Source of the DNA: Pseudomonas sp.
Lineage (GTDB): Bacteria > Pseudomonadota > Gammaproteobacteria > Pseudomonadales > Pseudomonadaceae
Reading direction: 5' to 3'
Length of the DNA stretch: 5,727 nt
Assembly (NCBI GenBank): GCA_003523465.1
Contig: DQAA01000652.1
Span: 220-5,946, forward strand
The notes beneath the pieces are model-generated. The model ran no database searches and was not told where the DNA came from. It saw only the letters and a program-made list of their open reading frames with translations. Positions 1-5,007 of the stretch are shown here, piece by piece. The position numbers and the translations under genes are program-made. Position 1 is the first letter of the stretch; each line of letters begins with the position of its first letter.

Positions 1-153
1 TCCCTGCCGGTGCAGCGGGAATGCCGCAGTCAGTTGCAGCGAATGGATGTGGATGCTGCCGCCTTCGAGCTGAAGAGCCCGGCCATCCTGGTGATCGGTG
101 AAGTGGCTGGTGGCGCTTGCGCCGTTATCGAAGAGCAGCGCGAAGCCATCTGA
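1..153 (+). CDS. cobA: Uroporphyrinogen-III C-methyltransferase, C-terminal 50 residues (partial, 5' end outside window)
   Basis: Frame 1 is open from the first base to a TGA at 151-153 and encodes 50 residues. The segment SPAILVIGEV matches the conserved C-terminal strand of SUMT/CobA-type SAM-dependent uroporphyrinogen-III methyltransferases, which make precorrin-2 for sirohaem and cobalamin. This part contains no catalytic motif, so the call rests on that motif plus gene order: in Pseudomonas, cobA is the convergent neighbour of oprF. The last residues (EEQREAI) lie beyond the conserved fold. The gene ends 20 bp before a strong palindromic terminator shared with oprF. Another SUMT-like methyltransferase cannot be excluded from this fragment alone. 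Confidence 0.75.
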   Translation, partial: SLPVQRECRSQLQRMDVDAAAFELKSPAILVIGEVAGGACAVIEEQREAI

Positions 154-172
154 GAGACAAATCGCAGGCAAA

Positions 173-200
173 GAAAAGCCCGGCCTAGGCCGGGCTTTTC
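173..200. terminator. Bidirectional intrinsic terminator between cobA and oprF
   Basis: A perfect 28-bp palindrome (arm GAAAAGCCCGGCCT, centre CCTAGG) is flanked on each strand by its own A-run before and T-run after the GC stem. Read on either strand it gives a GC-rich hairpin followed by TTTT. It lies 20 bp after the cobA stop and 18 bp after the oprF stop, exactly where one shared terminator for two convergent genes would be expected. Confidence 0.93.
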
Positions 201-218
201 AGTAGTGCATCAGACCAA

Positions 219-1259
219 TTACTTGGCTTGAGCCTCTACTTGAGCTTCTACGCGACGGTTAACAGCGCGACCAGCGTCGGTGGCGTTGTCAGCAACCGGA
301 CGGGTTTCACCGTAGCCAACCGACTGAACGCGGCTCGACTCAACACCGTACTGCTGGGTCAGAACCTGCTTCACGGCGCCAGCGCGACGCTCGGACAGCT
401 TCTGGTTGTAAGCGTCAGGACCGACGGAGTCAGTGTGACCTTCAACAGTGGTGGTGGTGGATGGGTACTGCTTCATGAAGTCAGCCAGGTTCTTGATGTC
501 GCCGTAGCTGTTTGGCTTCACGACCGACTTGTCGAAGTCGAACTTGACGTCCAGCTCAACGCGAACGACTTCGGCAACAGCCGGGCAGCCATCAGCGTCA
601 ACGGTAACGTTGGCTGGGGTGTCAGGGCACTTGTCGACGTTGTCGCAGACGCCATCGTTGTCGCTGTCGGAGCAGACTTCAGCAACTGGAGCCGGTGCTG
701 GAGCTGGAGCAGCCTTGGTGCTGCCACCGAAGTTCAGACCGATACCAACAGTTGGGCCCCACTCGGTGTTGCCGTTGTCGATGTTGTACATGGCTTCAAC
801 GCCAGCACGGGCGAAGAAGTTCTCGGTGAAGTACAGCTTGGCACCGCCGCCAACGTTGGCGAAGGTGGAGTGATCACGGCCATTGCGGGCAGCTTGACCC
901 AGGCTTTCGTGAGCGAAACCAGCCGAAACGTACGGACGCAGCATGTCGCCAGCGTTGTTGAAGTGGTAGGTCGCGTCGAGCTTGGTTTTCGAACCTTTGA
1001 TGTCCTTGTTGAAGACTTCGCCACGAGCGTTGTGAGTCTCGTTGTAGCCCAGGTCCAGGGACAGGTCTTCGGTCAGGAAGTAACCCAGACGAACACCAGG
1101 ATTGGTGCCGTCGTTCTTGAAGTTACGCTCACTGTCGTAGTACTGCTTGGTGACGTTACCTTCAATCTCGACCGCGCCTTGGCCTTGTGCCAGAGCGCCG
1201 AAAGAAGTTGCGGCAACAAGAGAACCAATGGCCAAGCCCAAGGTGTTTTTCAATTTCAT
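219..1259 (-). CDS. oprF: Major outer membrane porin OprF (OmpA family)
   Basis: A 346-residue outer membrane protein that forms a non-specific slow porin and links the outer membrane to peptidoglycan. Residues 1-24 are a signal peptide (MKLKNTLGLAIGSLVAA, then ALA before the cut at Q25). Residues about 25-178 are the eight-stranded N-terminal beta-barrel domain, with alternating aromatic strands and ending NFGG. An Ala-Pro hinge (about 183-193) precedes a linker with four cysteines (C196, C205, C211, C225) and an Asp-rich DNDGVCDNVDKCPDTP stretch resembling thrombospondin type-3 repeats. Residues about 232-344 are the OmpA peptidoglycan-binding domain, with D277 (GHTDSVG) and R292 (LSERRA) as the expected diaminopimelate contacts. 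The ATG follows GGGGAT by about 7 bases. Codon use avoids TTA, CTA and TCA, as in very highly expressed genes. It lies downstream of sigX, its known regulator in Pseudomonas, with its own 112-bp leader/promoter region. Confidence 0.98.
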   Translation of the reverse strand: MKLKNTLGLAIGSLVAATSFGALAQGQGAVEIEGNVTKQYYDSERNFKNDGTNPGVRLGYFLTEDLSLDLGYNETHNARGEVFNKDIKGSKTKLDATYHFNNAGDMLRPYVSAGFAHESLGQAARNGRDHSTFANVGGGAKLYFTENFFARAGVEAMYNIDNGNTEWGPTVGIGLNFGGSTKAAPAPAPAPVAEVCSDSDNDGVCDNVDKCPDTPANVTVDADGCPAVAEVVRVELDVKFDFDKSVVKPNSYGDIKNLADFMKQYPSTTTTVEGHTDSVGPDAYNQKLSERRAGAVKQVLTQQYGVESSRVQSVGYGETRPVADNATDAGRAVNRRVEAQVEAQAK

Positions 1260-1291
1260 CCGTTAAATCCCCATTTGGTGATTGTTAAGCA

Positions 1292-1315
1292 GTCCCCACC
1301 CAATTTCCGGGGGAC
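1292..1315 (-). promoter_or_regulatory. Hairpin in the oprF 5' leader
   Basis: GTCCCC and GGGGAC form a 6-bp GC stem around a 12-base loop, 33-56 bases upstream of the oprF ATG on the coding strand. No T-run follows, so it is not a convincing terminator for sigX. If transcription starts near 1316 it would sit at the very 5' end of the oprF mRNA, where a stem can protect against RNase E. That role is inferred; only the inverted repeat is seen. Confidence 0.35.
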
Positions 1316-1327
1316 AACTCGTCGGCA

Positions 1328-1356
1328 AGTCTAGCAGAACTCACCGGATCGTTAGA
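1328..1356 (-). promoter_or_regulatory. Candidate oprF promoter in the sigX-oprF gap
   Basis: On the minus strand TCTAAC (1351-1356) and TAGACT (1328-1333) are separated by exactly 17 bases. TAGACT matches four of six bases of the sigma-70 -10 box. TCTAAC is a poor -35 for sigma-70 but carries the AAC common in ECF -35 elements, so the site could be used by SigX. It would start RNA about 55-60 bases before the oprF ATG, in line with the short oprF leader I recall for P. aeruginosa. This is a visual match only. Confidence 0.3.
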
Positions 1357-1371
1357 GAAAATTCCGTCGGA

Positions 1372-1962
1372 CTAAGTTTCAATCTGTCCGGAAAATTTCT
1401 CGCGAAGCTTATCCAGCGCACGCTTGTAACGCATTTTCGTTGCGCTCAAGCCCATATGCATGATGTCGGCTATTTCCTGGAATTCCAGCTCTGCGACAAA
1501 TCGCAGCACCAGGATTTCCCGGTCGATGGGGTTCACGTGAACCAGCCATCTGTCCAGCCCGCCCTTCTCTTCCGGCTTCGGCGATTTCTCTTCTGAAGCT
1601 TCTTCCACCGGATCGAGACTCAGGGCATCCATCAAACGCCGCTTGCGCCGCTCCTTGCGATACTGGGTGATGCATTCGTTATAGGTAATGCTGTAGAGCC
1701 AGGTCTTGAACTTGGATTTGCCCTCGAAGTTCTTCAAACCATAGAGCACCTTCAGCATCACCTCCTGACAGACATCGTCCGCATCTCGATCGTTCCCGAG
1801 ATATCGCGCGCAAACGTTAAAAAGTGTGCGCTGGTAGCGCCGCATGAGCTCTTCATAGGCGCGGGTAACGTGAAAAAGCTCCTCATGGGAACGCGCCACC
1901 AACTCCTCATCAGTGAGTTCGCGTGGGTCGTAACGCATGGGCAGCGGAGAGGTTTTATTCAA
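1372..1962 (-). CDS. sigX: ECF sigma factor SigX
   Basis: A 196-residue extracytoplasmic-function sigma factor, near the usual family length. Region 2 spans about 37-105, with the core-binding DADDVCQEVMLKVL (60-73) and the -10 recognition segment FKTWLYSITYNECITQYRK (85-103). A charged linker of Glu, Lys and Pro follows (about 116-135). Region 4 spans about 143-192, with a helix-turn-helix around FQEIADIMHMGLSATKMRYK (161-180). There is no anti-sigma factor gene next to it; the neighbour is the membrane protein CmpX. In Pseudomonas, SigX directs transcription of oprF and of fatty-acid and envelope genes in response to envelope stress. The TTG start at 1962 is chosen because the MNK...RYDPRELT N-terminus agrees with SigX proteins I recall. 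An in-frame ATG at 1938 (M9) is the alternative. Neither has a clear Shine-Dalgarno sequence. The stop is TAG. Confidence 0.95.
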   Translation of the reverse strand: MNKTSPLPMRYDPRELTDEELVARSHEELFHVTRAYEELMRRYQRTLFNVCARYLGNDRDADDVCQEVMLKVLYGLKNFEGKSKFKTWLYSITYNECITQYRKERRKRRLMDALSLDPVEEASEEKSPKPEEKGGLDRWLVHVNPIDREILVLRFVAELEFQEIADIMHMGLSATKMRYKRALDKLREKFSGQIET

Positions 1963-1993
1963 AACAAATCAGGCCGACAGTCAGGTATTCATC

Positions 1994-2028
1994 GCCGCCA
2001 TGCCCCATGGGGGCATTTTTGCGGCGGC
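1994..2028. repeat. Two-tier hairpin in the cmpX-sigX gap
   Basis: ATGCCCC (2000-2006) pairs with GGGGCAT (2010-2016) around a 3-base loop. Outside it, GCCGCC (1994-1999) pairs with GGCGGC (2023-2028), leaving TTTTTGC as a one-sided bulge. In the cmpX-sigX transcript this makes a 13-bp interrupted stem ending 31 bases before the sigX TTG, with no T-run after it. On the plus strand the inner hairpin is followed by TTTTT and resembles an intrinsic terminator for antisense RNA. A regulatory effect on sigX translation or RNA stability is inferred. Confidence 0.6.
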
Positions 2029-2051
2029 ATACATTAGCAGGATTTGCCCGG

Positions 2052-2876
2052 TTAGCGGCTACTGACCCGCTGCTCCAGCAGTGTGCGGTTGGACAGCGAC
2101 ACTAGATCGCCATCATCGGTCAGCACAACGGTCTTCACCGTGCCGATCTCTTCGATCTGGCCTTCGACGTCGCCAATCCGCACTTCCTGACCGACCTGGT
2201 ACAACTCGCGAACATAAATGCCGGCGATGATCTGCCCAGCGATTTCCCGGCTGCCGAGGCCCATGGCCAGGGCCACCGCCAGACCAACGGTAATCAGACC
2301 GATAACGATCACATGGTTGAGCAGATCGGTTTTCACCTCGAGCTGGCTGATGGCCACCGAGATGCTGATGATGATCACCAGGCCCTGGACGATACGGCCG
2401 ACACCAGCGGCGTATTCCAGGCCAATGCCTTCGGCAGCGCCGCGGGTCAGGCCATTCGCCACCTGGGCCAACAGCACACCGGCGAGCAACACCAGCGCCG
2501 CACCGAATACCTTGGGCAGGTACAGGGCGAGCATGTCGAGGGTTGCGGAAACCCGCTCAAGGCCGAGGGATTCGGCGGCGGACACAAGGAATACCAGCAG
2601 GACGAACCAGTAGACGATCTTGCCGATCAGCGTGGAAATCGGCACCTGGATGCCGACCCGGGCGAGGATCTTGGTCAGGCCGGTACCGCTCATCAAGCGA
2701 TCCAGGCCCAGTTTGGCCAGCAGCTTGGACAGCAGGGTATCGAGCAGCTTGGCGACCACGAAGCCGAGCAGCACGACCACCAGGGCGCCAAACAGGTTGG
2801 GGATGAAGTTCGCGACTTTGGTCCACAACGCGGTCATCGCAGCGACCAGGCTCTGGGTCCAGAGATCAAGTTCCAT
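2052..2876 (-). CDS. cmpX: Inner membrane MscS-like protein CmpX
   Basis: A 274-residue integral membrane protein. Likely membrane helices are at about 25-46, 84-103, 118-141, 159-177 and 186-206; the first ones match the conserved TM-helix repeat found in small MscS-related proteins. The last helix and what follows (GLGSREIAGQIIAGIYVREL, then VGQEVRIGDVEGQIEEIG and the end DGDLVSLSNRTLL) resemble the pore-lining helix and beta domain of MscS channels. The protein stops there, without the large C-terminal alpha/beta vestibule. In Pseudomonas CmpX has been linked to membrane tension, c-di-GMP and SigX activity; the exact channel function is unproven here. ATG 2876 is chosen over an upstream TTG (2882): it lies two bases after the crfX stop (TGA AT ATG) with AAGG 10 bases upstream, and gives the length I recall for CmpX. 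The TTG overlaps the crfX stop. Confidence 0.93.
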   Translation of the reverse strand: MELDLWTQSLVAAMTALWTKVANFIPNLFGALVVVLLGFVVAKLLDTLLSKLLAKLGLDRLMSGTGLTKILARVGIQVPISTLIGKIVYWFVLLVFLVSAAESLGLERVSATLDMLALYLPKVFGAALVLLAGVLLAQVANGLTRGAAEGIGLEYAAGVGRIVQGLVIIISISVAISQLEVKTDLLNHVIVIGLITVGLAVALAMGLGSREIAGQIIAGIYVRELYQVGQEVRIGDVEGQIEEIGTVKTVVLTDDGDLVSLSNRTLLEQRVSSR

Positions 2877-2878
2877 AT

Positions 2879-3121
2879 TCAATCGGCCTTATCAGCTTTG
2901 GAGGCAGTGCGGCGAACCGGCGCAACATGCGCCGAGCCATTATTGATGGCGATCATCAGTGCCTGGCTCCAACGGCCAAGCAGACTGAACAGATCACCGG
3001 CGCCGACCTGGCGGTTGGCGGTTTTCAGGACGCGCCCGAGGCAGGCGTCATCATCGCGCTCCTGGCCGGAGGGCGACGCCTTGAGCATGTCTCGCAGGGA
3101 TTGTTCAAACGGATCGTGCAT
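2879..3121 (-). CDS. crfX: Small conserved protein CrfX (also written CfrX), function unknown
   Basis: An 80-residue soluble protein starting MHDPFEQSLRDMLKASPSG. It has an acidic patch (ERDDDA, 21-26), a hydrophobic amphipathic stretch (about 44-60, LFSLLGRWSQALMIAIN) and a basic tail (RRTASKADKAD). No signal peptide or recognised enzyme motif is visible, and it carries a single cysteine (C27). The identification comes from its position between cmaX and cmpX, where Pseudomonas has a gene of this size. ATG 3121 is preferred to the TTG at 3136 because GAGGTG lies just upstream. The cmpX start lies two bases after its TGA, so the two are co-translated. A role with CmpX in envelope stress is inferred from this coupling only. 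Confidence 0.85.
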   Translation of the reverse strand: MHDPFEQSLRDMLKASPSGQERDDDACLGRVLKTANRQVGAGDLFSLLGRWSQALMIAINNGSAHVAPVRRTASKADKAD

Positions 3122-3124
3122 GGG

Positions 3125-3130
3125 CACCTC
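3125..3130 (-). promoter_or_regulatory. Ribosome binding site that decides the crfX start
   Basis: GAGGTG on the minus strand, with GAGG five bases from ATG 3121. It lies inside the longer reading frame that begins at TTG 3136, which makes the shorter, ATG-initiated protein the better choice. Confidence 0.7.
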
Positions 3131-3219
3131 GCGCAATGTCTGTCAAAGACGAGACGCTCGTGCCACAGGTCACATGAACAATTCGTACGGGGTTTGGGGG
3201 TCGATTCGGCTCGGTGAGG

Positions 3220-3255
3220 CCACTACTGCTATCGCTGGCAAACCAGCTCCCACAG
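3220..3255 (-). repeat. Single REP element, GTGGGAGCTGG subtype
   Basis: Read on the minus strand it begins CTGTGGGAGCTGGTTTGCC and continues AGCGATAGCAGTAGTGG. It has the standard Pseudomonas REP layout: a GTGGGAG head, then a GCTGG/CCAGC stem (3234-3238 with 3243-3247) around a 4-base loop. No inverted partner of the same subtype lies nearby, so it is a REP singlet. Such elements are dispersed by RAYT transposases; no RAYT gene is in the window. Confidence 0.85.
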
Positions 3256-3291
3256 GTTTCTAGGTCAAACAGAGGTTTTGTGCTCGACGAA

Positions 3292-3373
3292 GTCACTGTG
3301 GGAGCGGGTTTACCCGCGATTGCGGCGGTGCAGCCACCAGAGTAATCGCGGGTGAACCCGCTCCCACAGTGAC
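3292..3373. repeat. REPIN: inverted pair of REP elements, GTGGGAGCGGG subtype
   Basis: Two 30-bp arms (3292-3321 forward and 3344-3373 reverse) match at 29 of 30 positions; the only difference is one base in the hairpin loop (TTTA versus TTCA). Each arm holds its own GCGGG/CCCGC hairpin, and the arms are separated by 22 bases. The whole unit can fold into one long stem. It fills most of the gap between the cmaX stop (TGA 3400-3402) and crfX, and could reduce read-through or stabilise the upstream mRNA. That effect is inferred. Together with the singlet REP it explains most of the 278-bp gap; the rest (3122-3219) should hold the crfX promoter, but I could not pick one confidently. Confidence 0.93.
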
Positions 3374-3399
3374 CGCGTCGTGCTTTCATTGGCATGGAG

Positions 3400-4395
3400 T
3401 CAGACCCAACGCAGGCGGCGGAACAGCCACCATTGACCGAGGGCCAGGCCCACCACCAGCAGGCTGGCGTAGACGAAACCGTAAGGACTCTCGGACCCGG
3501 GAATACCGCCGACATTGATCCCCAACAAGCCGGTAACGAAGCTCATGGGCAGGAAAATACAGGTGATGATGCCAAACCGATACATGGTCCGGTTCATCCG
3601 CTCGTTAAGACGGCGATCCTCACTCTCCAGCACCAGCGCCACCCGCTCACGGGTCAGCTCCAGTTCTTCGAGGTAACGGATCAGGCTGTTGTTCAGCTCG
3701 TTCCAGTAGTCGGCGTCGTCCTCGACGAACCACGGCCATTTGTTGCGCGCCAGTTGCGCGTAGATTTCCCGCTGCGGAGCGAGAAAACGACGCAGGCCGG
3801 CAGCGCGACGACGCATCTGCTGCAAGGCGCCATGTTCCGGGGTATAGCGCTCGTCGGCTTCGAGCTTTTCTTCCTCGTCGTCGACCAGCTCCGACAGATC
3901 GGACACCACCGCCTGGATCTTGTCCGTCAGCAATTGGGTCAGGCTCAGCAGCAATTCCGAGGCAGTACGCGGGCCGCGCCCCTCTTCAAGCTGCTGCAAT
4001 AGCTCGTCGGTAGCCCGCAGCGGCCGCAGGCGCAACGAAATCACCCGCTGGGCCTGGGCAAAGATACGCACCGAGACCATGTCTTCAGGCTCGGCACCGG
4101 GATTCAGGTTGATACCACGGAGAAACAGAAGCATCTGCGCGTCGGGCAACGGCAGCATGCGCGGGCGGGTGTTTTCTTCCAGCAGCAGGTCGCAGGCGAA
4201 TTCGTTGAGACCACTGTCCTGGCGCAGCCAGGTCTGGGTTTGCGGGTGGCCGCGGTCCCAGTGCAGCCAGAGGCTTTCCTCCGGCTGCAGGACCAGGGCG
4301 TCGAGTTCAGTCCGAGCGATAGGACGCGCACCGCCCCTGCCATCGAGAACCAGGGCATGAACCAGCCCCCACTGCGCGTTTTCTTCCTCGAACAT
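3400..4395 (-). CDS. cmaX: CorA/ZntB-family metal ion transporter CmaX
   Basis: A 331-residue member of the 2-TM-GxN divalent cation transporter family, which works as a pentamer in the inner membrane. Residues 1 to about 270 form the large cytoplasmic domain, ending in long charged helices (about 130-265, with DDEEEKLEADERYTPEHGAL and ELELTRERVALVLESEDRR). Two membrane helices close the protein (about 271-291 and 305-325). The signature loop reads GIN (292-294) followed by VGGIPG, rather than the GMN of classical CorA, which places it with the ZntB branch. The C-terminus FRRLRWV is basic, as expected for a cytosolic end. ATG 4395 has GGAG five bases upstream. It lies 27 bp after rraA, so the two are probably one operon. 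The transported ion (Zn, Mg or another) cannot be told from sequence. Confidence 0.92.
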   Translation of the reverse strand: MFEEENAQWGLVHALVLDGRGGARPIARTELDALVLQPEESLWLHWDRGHPQTQTWLRQDSGLNEFACDLLLEENTRPRMLPLPDAQMLLFLRGINLNPGAEPEDMVSVRIFAQAQRVISLRLRPLRATDELLQQLEEGRGPRTASELLLSLTQLLTDKIQAVVSDLSELVDDEEEKLEADERYTPEHGALQQMRRRAAGLRRFLAPQREIYAQLARNKWPWFVEDDADYWNELNNSLIRYLEELELTRERVALVLESEDRRLNERMNRTMYRFGIITCIFLPMSFVTGLLGINVGGIPGSESPYGFVYASLLVVGLALGQWWLFRRLRWV

Positions 4396-4422
4396 CCTTA
4401 CTCCATCGTCCTGTTTACGGGA

Positions 4423-4911
4423 TTACTCGGGCATCTTCAGCGGGCTTGGCGAAATGATCACGCCATTGTTGTCCGCATAGATGTACTGGCCCGGGTGGAA
4501 GGTGACGCCGGCAAAGGTGACCGCGACGTTGAGGTCGCCGATGCCGCGCTTGTCGGTCTTCATCGGGTGGCTGGCCAGGGCCTGTACGCCGACATCGGTC
4601 TGTACCAGGACATCGACATCGCGCACGCAACCGTAGATCACCAGGCCTTCCCAGCCATTCTTCGCCGCCTTCTCGGCAAGCATGTCGCCCAGCAGCGCGC
4701 GGCGCAGGGAACCGCCGCCGTCGACTACCAGGACCTTGCCCTTGCCATCGAGATCGACCTGCTCCTTGACCAGCGAGTTGTCCTCGAAGCACTTGATGGT
4801 GACGATCTCGCCGCCGAACGAATCGCGACCGCCGAAGTTGCTGAACATCGGCTCCAGCACCTGCACCAGTTCAGGGTAGGCGTCGCACAAATCGGGGGTT
4901 ACGTAATGCAT
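4423..4911 (-). CDS. rraA: RraA-family protein: putative RNase E inhibitor or HMG/CHA aldolase
   Basis: A 162-residue protein, close in length and sequence to E. coli RraA (about 161 residues): [20 protein letters not shown] near the N-terminus, [33 protein letters not shown] and [15 protein letters not shown] are family landmarks. E. coli RraA binds RNase E and slows RNA decay. The same fold includes 4-hydroxy-4-methyl-2-oxoglutarate / 4-carboxy-4-hydroxy-2-oxoadipate aldolases, whose metal and substrate site uses a D-X20-R-D motif. That motif is complete here: D76, R97, D98, with exactly 20 residues between D76 and R97. An aldolase or oxaloacetate decarboxylase activity is therefore plausible, alone or with the RNase role. 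ATG 4911 has AGGAG six bases upstream. It is followed by cmaX after 27 bp. Confidence 0.93.
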   Translation of the reverse strand: MHYVTPDLCDAYPELVQVLEPMFSNFGGRDSFGGEIVTIKCFEDNSLVKEQVDLDGKGKVLVVDGGGSLRRALLGDMLAEKAAKNGWEGLVIYGCVRDVDVLVQTDVGVQALASHPMKTDKRGIGDLNVAVTFAGVTFHPGQYIYADNNGVIISPSPLKMPE

Positions 4912-4974
4912 GGGAAACTCCTGTCAGAACCAAGATGAATGGATGTCGGAATTCACAATCACTGAAACGGACGA

Positions 4975-5003
4975 AATCTGGCAATACGGCTTTAGACCAG
5001 ATT
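4975..5003 (-). terminator. Weak hairpin just after the Rieske gene
   Basis: AATCTGG (4975-4981) and CCAGATT (4997-5003) form a 7-bp stem with a 15-base loop, four bases after the Rieske stop on the minus strand. The sequence after it is TCGTCCGTTT, not a clean T-run, so at best it is a weak terminator or attenuator between the Rieske gene and rraA. The 96-bp gap (4912-5007) probably also holds the rraA promoter, but no convincing -35/-10 pair is visible. Confidence 0.3.
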
Positions 5004-5007
5004 CAGG

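Noticed and set aside
228..1334. 368-codon open frame on the plus strand opposite oprF
   Set aside because: It is in exact codon register with oprF, so its stops would need TTA, CTA or TCA codons in oprF, which this highly expressed gene avoids. The translation has no domain and no start signal; the OprF reading is certain.
1994..2028. Rho-independent terminator for cmpX
   Set aside because: The hairpin is good, but on the cmpX/sigX strand it is followed by GATGAATACC, with no T-run, so it is listed as a leader hairpin instead.
2313..3263. 316-codon plus-strand frame opposite crfX and part of cmpX, running into the singlet REP
   Set aside because: It is the antisense register of cmpX over much of its length, is Gln/His-rich without domain character, and runs through a REP element. 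The minus-strand proteins are clearly real.
3105..3515. 136-codon minus-strand frame across the REP region
   Set aside because: It overlaps the end of cmaX, reads straight through all three REP hairpins and ends inside crfX; its composition is that of repeat DNA.
3394..4002. 202-codon plus-strand frame opposite cmaX
   Set aside because: Codon-aligned antisense shadow of the transporter gene, with no ribosome site and no recognisable protein features.
4240..4938. 232-codon plus-strand frame opposite rraA and the start of cmaX
   Set aside because: Codon-aligned antisense of two well-supported genes and low-complexity composition.
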